Notes: a model not told the origin generated them from the sequence alone. 64,000 nt of DNA from Reyranella massiliensis 521 (GCF_000312425.1 NZ_HE997181.1:1116024-1180023), one strand, 5' to 3'. Shown: positions 39,161-49,583, numbered from the stretch's first letter. Numbers and translations are program-made.

Positions 39161-40027
39161 ATGGCAGGCAATCAGAAGGCAGCGAAGCTCAGGCAGCTTC
39201 TGGCGCAGGGCGAGTTCATCCTGGCGCCGGGCATCTACGACGGCATTTCGGCGCGCGTCGCGGATCGCATGGGCTTTCCCGCGCTCTACATGACCGGCTA
39301 TGGCGCTACGGCCTCGATGCTGGGCCTGCCCGATGCCGGGCTCGCGACCTATTCGGACATGGTCGGCCGCGCCGAGATGATCTGCTCCGTGGTCGAGACG
39401 CCGCTGATCGCCGATGCCGACACCGGATACGGCGGGCTGTTGAACGTGCAGCGCACGATCCGCGGTTATGAAGCGGCGGGCGTTGCCGCAATCCAGATCG
39501 AGGATCAGGAGATGCCCAAGAAGTGCGGGCACACGCCGGGCCGGCGGGTCGTGCCGGCCGAGGAGATGGCGCTCAAGATCAAGGTCGCCGCCGATTCGCG
39601 CCGCCACGAGGAGACGCTGATCGTGGCGCGCACCGATGCGCGCACTGCGCACGGTCTCGACGAAGCGCTGCGCCGGGCGCGGCTTTACGACGAGGCGGGT
39701 GCCGACGTGATCTTCGTCGAGTCGCCGGAGTCCGAGGCGGAACTTGAGCGGATCGGCCGCGAAGTCTCCAAGCCGCTGCTGGCCAACATGGTCGAGTTCG
39801 GCAAGACGCCGCGGGTCGAAGTCGACCGGCTGAAGAAGTGGGGGTTCGACCTCGCGATCTATCCCGGCCTGGGATTCAGCGTCGCCGCCGAGGCGATGCG
39901 GCTCGCCTGGACGCATCTCAAGGATCGCGGCACCAGCAACGGCGTCGAAGTCCCGCAGTATCGCGACATGCACGAGCTGATGGGCTTCGCCGAAGTCTGG
40001 GATTTCGAGAAGCGCTGGGCGACATGA
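39161..40027 (+). CDS. Isocitrate lyase/PEP mutase family enzyme
   Basis: A 288-residue TIM-barrel C-C or P-C lyase of the isocitrate lyase/phosphoenolpyruvate mutase family. Visible parts are the DADTGYGG metal loop (about residues 86-93), IQIEDQEMPKKCGHTPGR with the KKCGH active-site loop (about 112-129) and ARTDAR. KKCGH points to a lyase (methylisocitrate-, oxaloacetate- or carboxyphosphonoenolpyruvate-type), but there is no prp operon here, so the substrate is open. GGAG lies before the ATG. The stop overlaps the next small gene (ATGA). Confidence 0.88.
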   Translation: MAGNQKAAKLRQLLAQGEFILAPGIYDGISARVADRMGFPALYMTGYGATASMLGLPDAGLATYSDMVGRAEMICSVVETPLIADADTGYGGLLNVQRTIRGYEAAGVAAIQIEDQEMPKKCGHTPGRRVVPAEEMALKIKVAADSRRHEETLIVARTDARTAHGLDEALRRARLYDEAGADVIFVESPESEAELERIGREVSKPLLANMVEFGKTPRVEVDRLKKWGFDLAIYPGLGFSVAAEAMRLAWTHLKDRGTSNGVEVPQYRDMHELMGFAEVWDFEKRWAT

Positions 40028-40317
40028 ACGGCAAGCAGTTTCTGGAAATGCTGTCGCGCCTGCCGGCCCGCGTCTGGCTGCAGGCGATCCTTGCGCTGAT
40101 CGGCTTTGTCATACTGGCGGTGCTGGGCTTCGCCGTGATCGCCGGCGTCGCCGCGGTCGTGCTGATCGCGCTGCTGGGCTTCAAGGCCAAGGCCTGGATC
40201 CTGAACCTGTTTCGCCGGCCACCGCCGCCCGAACCGCCGGCGCGGCAGGACCGCAAGGTGATCGACGTGCAGTACGAAATCGTCGATCGCAGCAACGACC
40301 GGACACCCCGGAACTAG
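40024..40317 (+). CDS. Small membrane protein of unknown function
   Basis: A 97-residue protein starting MNGKQFLEMLSRLP. It has two hydrophobic stretches (about residues 18-35 and 37-55) that would form a membrane hairpin, then a Pro/Arg-rich cytosolic linker (FRRPPPPEPPARQ) and a conserved-looking end KVIDVQYEIVDR. The start overlaps the stop of the preceding lyase by four bases, so the two are translated together. I do not recognise a characterised family. Confidence 0.7.
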   Translation: MNGKQFLEMLSRLPARVWLQAILALIGFVILAVLGFAVIAGVAAVVLIALLGFKAKAWILNLFRRPPPPEPPARQDRKVIDVQYEIVDRSNDRTPRN

Positions 40318-40346
40318 AATTAGAGCGTCGCGGAGCCGCGCAGCTT

Positions 40347-41777
40347 TCAGACTTGGAGGATCTTCCCCGGGTTCATGAGGTTCTGCGGATCCAGCGCGCG
40401 CTTGATGGTGCGCATCGTGTCCAGTTCGACCTTGCTGCGGTAGTGGGCGAGGTCCTCGACCTTGAGGCGGCCGATACCATGCTCGGCCGAGATCGAGCCG
40501 CCGTGGCTCACCACGAGGTCGTAGACGGGGCCGCTGATGGCATGGTGGTAGGCCATGAACTGCGCCTTGTCCCAGCCCGGCGGCGACTGGCAGTTGAAGT
40601 GCAGGTTGCCGTCACCGACATGGCCGAAGACCACGGGCCGGCAGTCGGGCAGGGCCTTCTTCATGGCGGCAAGACCTTCGGCCATGAAGCCGGCGATGCG
40701 GCTCACCGACACCGAGATGTCGTGCTTGATCGACGGGCCTTCGCGCTTCTGGCCTTCCGAATGGTTCTCGCGGATCGCCCAGAAGGCCCGCGCCTGCGCC
40801 TCGTTCTGGGCGAGGGCGGCGTCGAGCACGAGGCCCTTTTCCATCGCTTCGCCGAGATAGGTTTCCATCTTCTCGGCAAGCCCGGTCTCGTTGGTGCCGG
40901 GCCGGCGGGCGCGCGTCGACGACCATTCGAGAAGAACGTACCAGTCGTACTTCTCCTGCAGGGGATCGGTGGAACCGGGGATGTGATCGAGCACGAAGTC
41001 GATGCCCTGGCGCGCCATCAACTCGCAGGAAGTGACGTTGTCCTCGGAGGCGGCATGCGCGCCGCTTAGCAGTTCGACGGCAGCCTCCGGCGAGGGGACG
41101 GCGATCCAGGCCGTCGCGACATCCTTTGGCTTGGGCCAGAGCCTCAGCACCGCCCTGGTGATGATGCCCAAAGTGCCCTCGGCGCCGAGATAGAGGTCGC
41201 GCAGATCGTAGCCGGTATTGTCCTTCTTTAGGGCCCGCAGACCATCCCATACCTCGCCCTGAGGCGTCACGACTTCGATCCCCAGCACGAGCTGACGCGC
41301 GTTGCCGTAGTGCAGCACCTGCACGCCTCCGGCATTGGTCGAGAGGTTGCCGCCGATGGTGCAGCTTCCCTCGGCACCGAGGCTCAGGGGAAAGAGGCGG
41401 TCGTTCTGTGCGGCGGTCTCCTGGATGGTCTTCAGGATGACGCCGGCCTCGACGGTCATCGTGTAGCCGATCGTGTCGATGTCGAGGATGCGGTTCATGC
41501 GGTTGAGCGACAGCACGATCTCGTGGCCGTCCTCGTGCGGCGTGCCGCCGCCCATCATGCCGGTATTGCCGCCCTGGGGCACGATCGCGACCTTCTCGGC
41601 CGCGCAGAGCTTCACGACGGCCGCCACCTCTTCGGTGGTGGCCGGCCGCACGATGGCCAGCGCCTTGCCGAGATAGGTCTCGCGCCAGTCGGTGAGGTAG
41701 GGGTGCTTGCCTTCCTCGTCGAGGATGAGGCCCTTGTCGCCGACGATGGCCCGCAGGCGTTCAATGAGGTCGGTCAC
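40347..41777 (-). CDS. FAD-binding oxidoreductase, GlcD/D-2-hydroxyacid dehydrogenase type (paralogue B)
   Basis: A 476-residue flavoprotein with an N-terminal FAD_binding_4 (PCMH) domain (VPQGGNTGMMGGGTP, then GCTIGGNLSTNAGG-like SCTIGGNLSTNAGGVQ) and a C-terminal FAD-oxidase domain with FGHVGDGNLHFN and SISAEHGIGRLK. This family oxidises D-2-hydroxy acids such as D-lactate, glycolate or D-2-hydroxyglutarate; the substrate is not fixed here. It starts at GTG 41777, overlapping the TGA of its upstream paralogue (GTGA). No GlcE/GlcF partners are present. Confidence 0.9.
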   Translation of the reverse strand: MTDLIERLRAIVGDKGLILDEEGKHPYLTDWRETYLGKALAIVRPATTEEVAAVVKLCAAEKVAIVPQGGNTGMMGGGTPHEDGHEIVLSLNRMNRILDIDTIGYTMTVEAGVILKTIQETAAQNDRLFPLSLGAEGSCTIGGNLSTNAGGVQVLHYGNARQLVLGIEVVTPQGEVWDGLRALKKDNTGYDLRDLYLGAEGTLGIITRAVLRLWPKPKDVATAWIAVPSPEAAVELLSGAHAASEDNVTSCELMARQGIDFVLDHIPGSTDPLQEKYDWYVLLEWSSTRARRPGTNETGLAEKMETYLGEAMEKGLVLDAALAQNEAQARAFWAIRENHSEGQKREGPSIKHDISVSVSRIAGFMAEGLAAMKKALPDCRPVVFGHVGDGNLHFNCQSPPGWDKAQFMAYHHAISGPVYDLVVSHGGSISAEHGIGRLKVEDLAHYRSKVELDTMRTIKRALDPQNLMNPGKILQV

Positions 41778-43243
41778 AGTCGCAGGATCTTGCCAGGGTT
41801 CATGATGTTCTTCGGATCGAGCGCGCGCTTGATGGAGCGCATCGTGTCGAGCTCGATCTTGGAGCGGTAGTGCGCCAGCTCGTCGATCTTCTCGATGCCG
41901 ATGCCGTGTTCGGCCGAGATCGAGCCTGCCATGTCGCGCACCAGATCGTTCACGCCGCGCGTGATGGCCGGCGAATACTGGTGCAGCGTCTGACGGTCCA
42001 TGCCCACCGGGCCCATGAAGGAGAAGTGCAGGTTGCCGTCGCCGATATGGCCGAGCGGATAGGGGCGGATCGACGGCAGGACGTCGCAGGCCGCCTTGAT
42101 GCCCTTCTCGATGAAGTCGGGGATCTTGGAGATCGAAACCGAGATGTCGTAACTGAGGCCCGGCCCTTCGGCGCGCGAGGCCGGCGCCACGGACTCGCGG
42201 ATCACCCACATGTTGCGCGACTGCGCCTCGTTCTGTGCAATCACGGCATCGAGGACGCGGCCGGCTTCCATCTGGTCGGCGAGGAACTGCTCCATCTTCT
42301 CCGACATGCCCTCGGCGCCATCGGCCTTAGGCCGCGACGAGGACCATTCGAGTAGCAGGAACCACGGCGTATCGGCCTTGAGCGGGTCCTGGGTGCCCGG
42401 GATGTGCCGCAGCACCATGTCGGTGCAGGCGCGGCTCATCAGCTCACAGGAGCCGACATTGTCCTCCGAAGCGGCATGCGCTTCAGAGAGGATTTCAATG
42501 GCGGCCTGCGGATCGCGGATGGCGAGCCAGGCAGTGGCCACGTCCTTGGGGGCAGGCCACAGCTTCAGCACGGCCTTGGTGATGATTCCCAGCGTGCCTT
42601 CGGCGCCCATGAACAGGTGCTTGAGGTCGTAGCCGGTATTGTCCTTCTTCAGCGCCCGCAGCCCGTTCCAGATGTCGCCGTTCGGCAGCACGACTTCGAG
42701 GCCCATCACCAGATTGCGCGCATTGCCGTAGCGCAGCACCTGCACGCCGCCGGCGTTGGTCGAGAGATTGCCGCCGATCATGCACGAGCCCTGGGCGCCC
42801 AGGCTGAGCGGCAGGAAACGGTCGTGGCTGGCTGCCGTCTCCTGCAGGGTTTGCAGGATGCAGCCGGCTTCGACGGTCATTGAATAGCCGACCGGGTCGA
42901 CGTTCAGGACCTTGTTCATGCGGCCGACCGACAGAACGATGCCGGTGTGGGACGGGTAGGGCGTGGCGCCGCCCATCAGGCCGGTGTTGCCGGCCTGGGG
43001 CACGATGGCGATGCCGTTGTCGTAGCAGAGCTTCACGACCTTGGAGACTTCCTCGACGGTCGCCGGGCGCACCACGACGGCTGCATTGCCCACGATTGAG
43101 CCGCGCCAGTCGGTGACGAAGGGCTGCTTGCCCGGTTCGTCCTGAATGAGGCCCTTGTCGCCGACGATGGCGCGCAGCGCCTCCAGGAGGGCGGGCGTGA
43201 CCGGCGTGGTCGGAATGACGGGCGGGATGACGGTATCGGGCAT
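41774..43243 (-). CDS. FAD-binding oxidoreductase, GlcD/D-2-hydroxyacid dehydrogenase type (paralogue A)
   Basis: A 489-residue flavoprotein colinear with the next gene downstream. Matching blocks include VPQAGNTGLMGGATPYPSHT, SCMIGGNLSTNAGGVQVLRY, LGHIGDGNLHFSF and SISAEHGIGIEK. The two are clearly tandem duplicates that have diverged, especially in the substrate-facing C-terminal half. AGAGGA lies before ATG 43243. It is the first gene of the pair; co-expression suggests two related hydroxy-acid substrates or a heteromeric enzyme. Confidence 0.9.
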   Translation of the reverse strand: MPDTVIPPVIPTTPVTPALLEALRAIVGDKGLIQDEPGKQPFVTDWRGSIVGNAAVVVRPATVEEVSKVVKLCYDNGIAIVPQAGNTGLMGGATPYPSHTGIVLSVGRMNKVLNVDPVGYSMTVEAGCILQTLQETAASHDRFLPLSLGAQGSCMIGGNLSTNAGGVQVLRYGNARNLVMGLEVVLPNGDIWNGLRALKKDNTGYDLKHLFMGAEGTLGIITKAVLKLWPAPKDVATAWLAIRDPQAAIEILSEAHAASEDNVGSCELMSRACTDMVLRHIPGTQDPLKADTPWFLLLEWSSSRPKADGAEGMSEKMEQFLADQMEAGRVLDAVIAQNEAQSRNMWVIRESVAPASRAEGPGLSYDISVSISKIPDFIEKGIKAACDVLPSIRPYPLGHIGDGNLHFSFMGPVGMDRQTLHQYSPAITRGVNDLVRDMAGSISAEHGIGIEKIDELAHYRSKIELDTMRSIKRALDPKNIMNPGKILRL

Positions 43244-43266
43244 CGTTTCCTCTAGTTTGCTGCAGA

Positions 43267-44240
43267 CTAGCCGCGCTGGTTGGTGCCGTCATCCGCGGCG
43301 GCACGACGGAGCCTGTCGTTGATCGCAAGGCCGAGGCCCGTTTGCGGAATGGGCATGACCGCGATGCGGCCGATCCCGGGCCGGTCGAGCGCGCGCAGCA
43401 TGGAGAAGAGGTTGGCTGCTGCTTCGCCGAGATCGGCGGTCGGGCTGAGATTGTAGGTCAGCATGGCGCCTGTGGGCACGGTCGGACCGAACGCCAGCAA
43501 CCCCTCGTCGGCCGCAACGCTGGTCGCCTCCAGCCGCACCGGCCGCTCCGGTGCGTAGTGGCTCTGCATCTGGCCGGGCGACTTGTGCGACGCCTCGCCG
43601 GTCGGGATCGCATGGCTGAGGGCAATCGGGCCGATCACCGCCTCGATCGCTTCGCGCGTCGCGCCGCCGGGGCGCAGGAGCGTGGGCGTCGCCGTCGAGA
43701 GATCGAGCACGGTCGACTCGACGCCGACCAGGCAGGGGCCGCCATCGAGGATCATCGGCACCTTGTCGCCCAGCGACTCCGCGACATGTTCGGCCCGCGT
43801 CGGGCTTATGGCGCCGCTGCGGTTTGCCGATGGCGCCGCGATGGGACGGCCGGCGGCACGGATCAGCGCCTGCGCCACGGGATGCGAAGGCGCACGGATC
43901 GCCACCGTATCGAGACCAGCCGTCGCCAGAAGCGAGATCGGCGATCCTTCGGCACGCGGCAGCACCAGGGTCAGGGGGCCGGGCCAGAATCGGGCGGCGA
44001 GCTTGTCCGCGGTCTCGCTCCAGCGCACGAACTGCCGGGCTGCGGCCGCATCCAGCACGTGGCTGATCAGAGGATTGAACTGCGGCCGGCCCTTGGCCTC
44101 GAAGATCGCGGCAACCGCACGTTCGTTGGTCGCGTCGCCGCCCAGGCCGTAGACCGTCTCGGTCGGGAACGCGACCAGCTTGCCGTCGCGCAGAAGTGTC
44201 GCCGCTTCGGCAACCGATTGCGCTGTCGGCTCGACGACCT

Positions 44241-44244
<4 letters not shown>
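43267..44244 (-). CDS. tsaC: L-threonylcarbamoyladenylate synthase (Sua5 type)
   Basis: A 325-residue Sua5-type enzyme making threonylcarbamoyl-AMP from threonine, bicarbonate and ATP for the t6A37 tRNA modification. The YrdC domain (about 1-200) contains LVAFPTETVYGLGGDATN, KGRPQFNPLISHV and AAPSANRSGAISPT. The linker and Sua5 C-terminal domain follow, including HKSPGQMQSHYAPERPV. The ATG overlaps the cysQ stop by four bases. Confidence 0.93.
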
Positions 44245-45035
<791 letters not shown>

Positions 45036-45039
45036 TGGG

Positions 45040-45912
45040 TCACTGCTTCAGCACGCGACCGGCGACGGCATCCAGCTTCGCGACGAGTTCGCCTGACCGT
45101 GCGGCCGGTGCCGTGATCAGCGCATGTTCCAGGGCCCGGTCGCAGCCGGCGGGGCATACTTCAGGCCGTGTCTTCTTGAGGCGCGGCGCGATCATGGTGA
45201 CCAGCGTCTTGGCCTTCTCGGCATTGTCGAGCAGGACGCGCACGATGTCGGCCACCTGCACGTGGTCATGGTCGGGATGCCAGCAGTCGAAGTCGGTGAC
45301 CATGGCGACGGTGACGTAGCAAATCTCCGCCTCGCGGGCGAGCTTGGCCTCCGGCATGTTGGTCATGCCGATGACGTCGCAACCCCAGCTCCGATAGAGC
45401 TTGGACTCGGCGAGGCTCGAGAACTGCGGACCTTCCATCGCGATGTAGGTGCCGCCGAGCTTCACGGGGAAACCCGCTTCCTTGGCGCAATCGTAGGCGG
45501 CCTGCGCCAGGCGATTGCAGGTCGGTTGCGCCATCGAGACGTGGGCCACCAGCCCTTCGCCGAAGAAGCTCTTCTCGCGTGCGAAGGTGCGGTCGATGAA
45601 CTGGTCGACGACGACGAAGTGCCCCGGCGGCAGGTCCTCGCGCAGCGAGCCGCAGGCCGACAGCGAGAGGATGTCGGTGACACCCACGCGCTTCAGGGCG
45701 TCGATGTTCGCCCGGTAGTTGATCGAGGTCGGCGAATGGCGATGGCCGCGGCCGTGACGCGGCACGAACACGACGTCGAGCCCGTCGAGGACGCCGAACA
45801 GGAACTCGTCGGACGTCTGGCCGAAGGGCGAGGCCACCCGCCGCCACTCGGCCTTCTCAAGACCGGCGATATCGTAGACGCCACTTCCGCCCAGAATGCC
45901 CAACACCGTCAT
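45040..45912 (-). CDS. mtnP: S-methyl-5'-thioadenosine phosphorylase
   Basis: A 290-residue MTA phosphorylase, cleaving methylthioadenosine to adenine and methylthioribose-1-phosphate for methionine salvage. Motifs are GILGGSGVYDI at the start, VPRHGRGHRHSPTSINYRAN (about residues 50-69), EGPQFSSLAESKLYRSWG and GMTNMPEAKLAREAEICY. It is the first gene of the mtnP-cysQ-tsaC unit; no other salvage genes are in the window. Confidence 0.94.
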   Translation of the reverse strand: MTVLGILGGSGVYDIAGLEKAEWRRVASPFGQTSDEFLFGVLDGLDVVFVPRHGRGHRHSPTSINYRANIDALKRVGVTDILSLSACGSLREDLPPGHFVVVDQFIDRTFAREKSFFGEGLVAHVSMAQPTCNRLAQAAYDCAKEAGFPVKLGGTYIAMEGPQFSSLAESKLYRSWGCDVIGMTNMPEAKLAREAEICYVTVAMVTDFDCWHPDHDHVQVADIVRVLLDNAEKAKTLVTMIAPRLKKTRPEVCPAGCDRALEHALITAPAARSGELVAKLDAVAGRVLKQ

Positions 45913-45970
45913 GCGCTTCTCCTCGTGGCCGTTGGTGTATCATCCCATCCTGCAAAAAGGGGAGATTTTC

Positions 45971-46816
45971 ATGGGCAAGCTCGACGGCAAGATCACCATC
46001 GTGACGGGCGCGACCAGCGGCATCGGACGCCGCACGGTCGAGCTTTTCGTCGCGGAGGGCGCCCGCGTGGTGGCCACCGGCCGGCGTGCTGAGCTCGGCC
46101 GTTCCCTGGAGGAGGCGCTGGGCAAGGACCGCTGCGTGTTCGTACAAGCAGATGCCACGCAGGAAGACGATGTGAAGAAGGTGCTCGATACCTGCCTCTC
46201 CAAGTGGGGTCGGCTCGACTGCCTGTTCAACAATGCTGGCGGTCCGGCGCCGGTCGGTGGCATCGAAACCGTGCCGGTGGATGGCTTCGACGCCGCCATG
46301 GCCACTCTGGTGCGCTCCGTGATGCTCGGCATGAAGCATGCCGCCCCGATCATGATGAAGCAGGGTTCGGGCAGCATCATCAACAATGGCAGCGTTGCCG
46401 CCCGCCGGGCGGGCTACTCCACATCGATGATCTACAGCGCCGCCAAGGCCGCCGTGGTCCATCTCACGGTCTGCGTTTCCATGCAGCTCGGCGAGAAGGG
46501 GGTGCGGGTGAATTCGATCTCGCCCGGCGGAATCGCCACCGGCATCTTCGCCAAGGCGCTCGGACTGCCCGCCGACAAGGCCGACGGCTACGCGGAGGCG
46601 GTAAAGGCCAGCATGGCCAAGAACCAGCCGATCCCGCGCGCCGGCCTCACCGACGACATTGCCCACGCGGCCGTGTTCCTGGCCTCCGACGACTCGACCT
46701 TCATCAACGGCCACGACCTCGTGGTCGATGGCGGCCTGGTCGGCGGTCGCCTGTGGACGCCGCACCAGGAGGGCGTGAAGGCCATGCGTCAGGCCTTCGG
46801 CGTCGACGAGGTTTGA
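45971..46816 (+). CDS. SDR family oxidoreductase
   Basis: A 281-residue classical short-chain dehydrogenase. It has the NAD(P) motif TGATSGIG (about residues 13-20), NNAGG near 90, the active-site Ser/Tyr/Lys as NGSVAARRAGYSTSMIYSAAKA with YxxxK, and a C-terminal tail of about 25 residues. ATG 45971 has GGGGAG upstream. It is divergent from mtnP and two bases ahead of a second SDR, so they are likely co-translated. Substrate is unknown. Confidence 0.88.
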   Translation: MGKLDGKITIVTGATSGIGRRTVELFVAEGARVVATGRRAELGRSLEEALGKDRCVFVQADATQEDDVKKVLDTCLSKWGRLDCLFNNAGGPAPVGGIETVPVDGFDAAMATLVRSVMLGMKHAAPIMMKQGSGSIINNGSVAARRAGYSTSMIYSAAKAAVVHLTVCVSMQLGEKGVRVNSISPGGIATGIFAKALGLPADKADGYAEAVKASMAKNQPIPRAGLTDDIAHAAVFLASDDSTFINGHDLVVDGGLVGGRLWTPHQEGVKAMRQAFGVDEV

Positions 46817-46818
46817 CC

Positions 46819-47550
46819 TTGAAAACGCTGGCCGGCCGGACGGCTTTGGTCACCGGCGCCTCGCGGGGCATTGGTCGCGCGGTCGCGCTGTCGCTGGCGG
46901 AAGCGGGGGCGGCCGTCGCCGTGAACTACCGCGAACGAGCCGCCGACGCGCGCGACGTCGTTGCTGCGATCCGGCGCAATGGCGGCAAGGCCATGGACGT
47001 CGCCGCCGACGTGTCCGATGCCCGCGCCGTTGCCGAGATGGTAGCAGCAGTGGAGCACGAGCTGGGGCCGGTCGACGTGCTGGTGAACAATGCCGGCCTC
47101 GCGATCATCCGAAGCATCGACGATCTCACCGAGGAGGAGTTCGACCGCACGATTGCGGTGAACCTGAAATCGGCCTTTCTCTGCACCAAGGCCGTCCTGC
47201 CCGGCATGCGGGCGCGAAAGTGGGGCCGCATCGTCAACATTTCTTCCGGCGCAGCACGCGGCGCGGGAGGCATCGGGCCGCACTACAATGCCTCCAAGGC
47301 TGGCATGGAAGGCTTGACCCGCGGCTACGCCGCCCGCGTCGTGAAGGACGGCGTCACCGTCAACGCCGTGGCGCCCTCGCTGATCGAGACCGACATGGTG
47401 CGTGCCGGTCTCGCCTCGTCGCCGGATCGCATTCCGCTGGGCCGTTTCGGCACGGCGGAGGAATGCGCCCAGGCCGTGCTGATGGTGATCGGCAACGCCT
47501 ACATGACCGGCCAGACGGTGGCGCTGAGCGGCGGCCTATCGTTTCTCTAG
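46819..47550 (+). CDS. SDR family oxidoreductase (FabG-like)
   Basis: A 243-residue short-chain dehydrogenase starting at TTG 46819, seven bases after GAGG (46808-46811). The cofactor motif TGASRGIGRAVAL, NNAG and the YNASKAGMEG active site (YxxxK) are clear, and the end TGQTVALSGGLSFL is typical. No ATG fits the family N-terminus. The stop codon directly abuts the gnd stop on the opposite strand with no gap. Confidence 0.87.
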   Translation: MKTLAGRTALVTGASRGIGRAVALSLAEAGAAVAVNYRERAADARDVVAAIRRNGGKAMDVAADVSDARAVAEMVAAVEHELGPVDVLVNNAGLAIIRSIDDLTEEEFDRTIAVNLKSAFLCTKAVLPGMRARKWGRIVNISSGAARGAGGIGPHYNASKAGMEGLTRGYAARVVKDGVTVNAVAPSLIETDMVRAGLASSPDRIPLGRFGTAEECAQAVLMVIGNAYMTGQTVALSGGLSFL

Positions 47551-48528
47551 CTATGCCTTCGGCTCCACGTGGCCGCCGAAGGCGTGGCGCATGGCGGACA
47601 GCAGCTTGTTCGCCGTGCCTTCCTTGTCGCGTGAACGAAACCGGGCGTAGAGCGCCGCCGACAGCACGTCCGCGGGCACGGCCTCCTCGATGGCGGTATT
47701 GATCGTCCAGCGACCTTCGCCCGAATCCTCGACGAAGCCCGAATATCTGCCGAGCGCCGGATCCTCGGCCAGCGCCGATGCCGTGAGGTCGAGCAGCCAG
47801 GAGCTGACCACGCTGCCACGCCGCCAGACCTCGGCAATGTCGGCGAGATCGAAGTCGTAGCGCCGCTCCTCGGGTATGTGCGGGGAGGAGGCCTTCTTCA
47901 GGATCTCGAAGCCTTCGGCGAAGGCCTGCATCATGCCGTACTCGATGCCGTTATGGATCATCTTCACGAAGTGGCCGGCGCCGCTCGGGCCGCAGTGCAG
48001 GTAACCGCGCTCGACGCGGGGGTCGCGGTCCTCGCGATGCGAGGTCTTGGCGATCGTGCCTTCTCCCGGGGACAGGGCACGGAAGATCGGGTCGAGCCGG
48101 TCGACGGCTTCCCTGGGGCCGCCGATCATCAGGCAGTAGCCGCGCTCCAGACCCCAGACGCCGCCGCTGGTGCCGCAGTCGAGATAGTGGATGCCCTTGG
48201 CTTTCATAGCGCCGGCGCGGCGCACATCGTCCTGAAAGAACGTGTTGCCGCCGTCGATGATCGTATCGCCGGGTTCGAGCAACGCGCCCAGTCGCGCGAC
48301 GGTTTGCTCGGTGATCTCGCCCGCCGGCAGCATCACCCAGACGGCCCGCGGCGTGGCGAGGCGCCGCACCAGGTCGGCGAGATCGGCGCCACCCTGGACA
48401 GGTTCGTCAGCCAGAGAGGCGACCGCCGCCGGATTTTCGTCGAACACGATGCATTCGTGTCCCTGCCGCGCCAGGCGCCGCACGAGATTGCCTCCCATGC
48501 GTCCCAGGCCGACCATGCCAAGCTGCAT
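47551..48528 (-). CDS. gnd: 6-phosphogluconate dehydrogenase, short YqeC/GntZ type
   Basis: A 325-residue decarboxylating 6-phosphogluconate dehydrogenase of the short, often NAD-preferring type, yielding ribulose-5-phosphate, CO2 and reduced nucleotide. Motifs are [13 protein letters not shown] (about residues 6-18), [30 protein letters not shown] with the GTSGG substrate loop, and [20 protein letters not shown] with the catalytic Lys and His. It is divergent from gntK, 51 nt apart, forming a gluconate catabolic pair. Confidence 0.92.
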   Translation of the reverse strand: MQLGMVGLGRMGGNLVRRLARQGHECIVFDENPAAVASLADEPVQGGADLADLVRRLATPRAVWVMLPAGEITEQTVARLGALLEPGDTIIDGGNTFFQDDVRRAGAMKAKGIHYLDCGTSGGVWGLERGYCLMIGGPREAVDRLDPIFRALSPGEGTIAKTSHREDRDPRVERGYLHCGPSGAGHFVKMIHNGIEYGMMQAFAEGFEILKKASSPHIPEERRYDFDLADIAEVWRRGSVVSSWLLDLTASALAEDPALGRYSGFVEDSGEGRWTINTAIEEAVPADVLSAALYARFRSRDKEGTANKLLSAMRHAFGGHVEPKA

Positions 48529-48579
48529 CCGTCTCTCCCGTTCGTTTTCCGAGCCGGGCCCATGATAGGCTCGCCGCCA

Positions 48580-49080
48580 ATGAAGACCATCATCGTCGTC
48601 ATGGGCGTGTCGGGTTCGGGCAAGACGACCGTCGCTGCCATGCTGGCAGGGGCGCTGGGTGCGCGTTTCCTCGAAGGCGACGACGTGCACCCGCGCGCCA
48701 ACGTCGAGAAGATGAAGAGCGGCACGCCGCTCACGGATGCCGACCGGCTGCCCTGGCTGCAATCGATTGCACGCGAGATCGACGACTGGCGGGCCCAGGG
48801 CGAGAAGGGCGTGGTCACCTGCTCGGCGCTGAAACGGGCCTATCGCGCGATCATCGTCGGTGATCGGCCGGAGGTGGCGCTTGTCTATCTCAGAGGTTCG
48901 AGGGAACTCATCCAGCACCGCATGGCGGCCCGACACGAACACTTCATGCCGGTGGGCCTGCTCGACAGCCAGTTCGCGACCCTCCAGCAACCCGAGCCCG
49001 ACGAGCATCCGATCATCGTCGACGTCCACGGCGGGCCGTCCGACATCGTTGCGGAGATCATGCGCCGGCTGGGGGCGTGA
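48580..49080 (+). CDS. gntK: Gluconokinase
   Basis: A 166-residue thermoresistant-type gluconate kinase phosphorylating D-gluconate with ATP to 6-phosphogluconate, the substrate of the adjacent Gnd. The P-loop is GVSGSGKTT (residues 9-17), followed by FLEGDDVHP, the lid with [20 protein letters not shown] and the [14 protein letters not shown] end. ATG 48580 gives the family start [12 protein letters not shown]. Confidence 0.94.
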   Translation: MKTIIVVMGVSGSGKTTVAAMLAGALGARFLEGDDVHPRANVEKMKSGTPLTDADRLPWLQSIAREIDDWRAQGEKGVVTCSALKRAYRAIIVGDRPEVALVYLRGSRELIQHRMAARHEHFMPVGLLDSQFATLQQPEPDEHPIIVDVHGGPSDIVAEIMRRLGA

Positions 49081-49086
49081 CGCTCG

Positions 49087-49581
49087 TCACTCTCGAACGG
49101 GAGGACCCTCCAGCACCAACGGCGCATCGACGGCGGGCTTCACGCCGGGATCGAGGCGGGCGCAGCCCGCGCTCAGCCCATCGCCCGGTGTCTTCTCGAC
49201 CGGCGCGATGAAGAGCGCAGAGACTTTCAGTTCACCGATCTTGAGGCGCGCTTCGCTCAGCCATCGCGTGGCGCGCATCGAGGCGCCGCCCTTGTCGAGC
49301 CGGATCCAGCCGCAGAGCAGGGTGCTCTCCCCCGATGGGTCGATACGCACATAGGCCCGGTCGTCGCCCTTGAACGAGCCGCCGGCCGTATTCACCCGCC
49401 ATTCGAAGGGCACGGCGCGATAGAGCTTCGCGTCTTCGACCGACACGTCAGTGCCGCCGATATAGTCGGTCCGCGCCAGCGATGGATCGCGCAGCCAGCC
49501 TTTGTGAGCCGCGAACCCTAGGCCAAGCAGCACGACACCGAGCAACAGGATCGCCCAACGGGGCATCGAGGTGAGATGCAT
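49087..49581 (-). CDS. Hypothetical protein with one N-terminal membrane anchor
   Basis: A 164-residue protein with a basic start, one hydrophobic helix (about residues 9-24) and a roughly 140-residue soluble part that would face the periplasm. Recurrent features are a D-Y-I-G-G region, a Trp pair (CGWIRLDKGG, TRWLSEARL) and a Pro-rich end. I do not recognise a family. It starts two bases after the stop of the SDR at 49584, so it is co-translated with it. Confidence 0.65.
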   Translation of the reverse strand: MHLTSMPRWAILLLGVVLLGLGFAAHKGWLRDPSLARTDYIGGTDVSVEDAKLYRAVPFEWRVNTAGGSFKGDDRAYVRIDPSGESTLLCGWIRLDKGGASMRATRWLSEARLKIGELKVSALFIAPVEKTPGDGLSAGCARLDPGVKPAVDAPLVLEGPPVRE

Positions 49582-49583
49582 GG

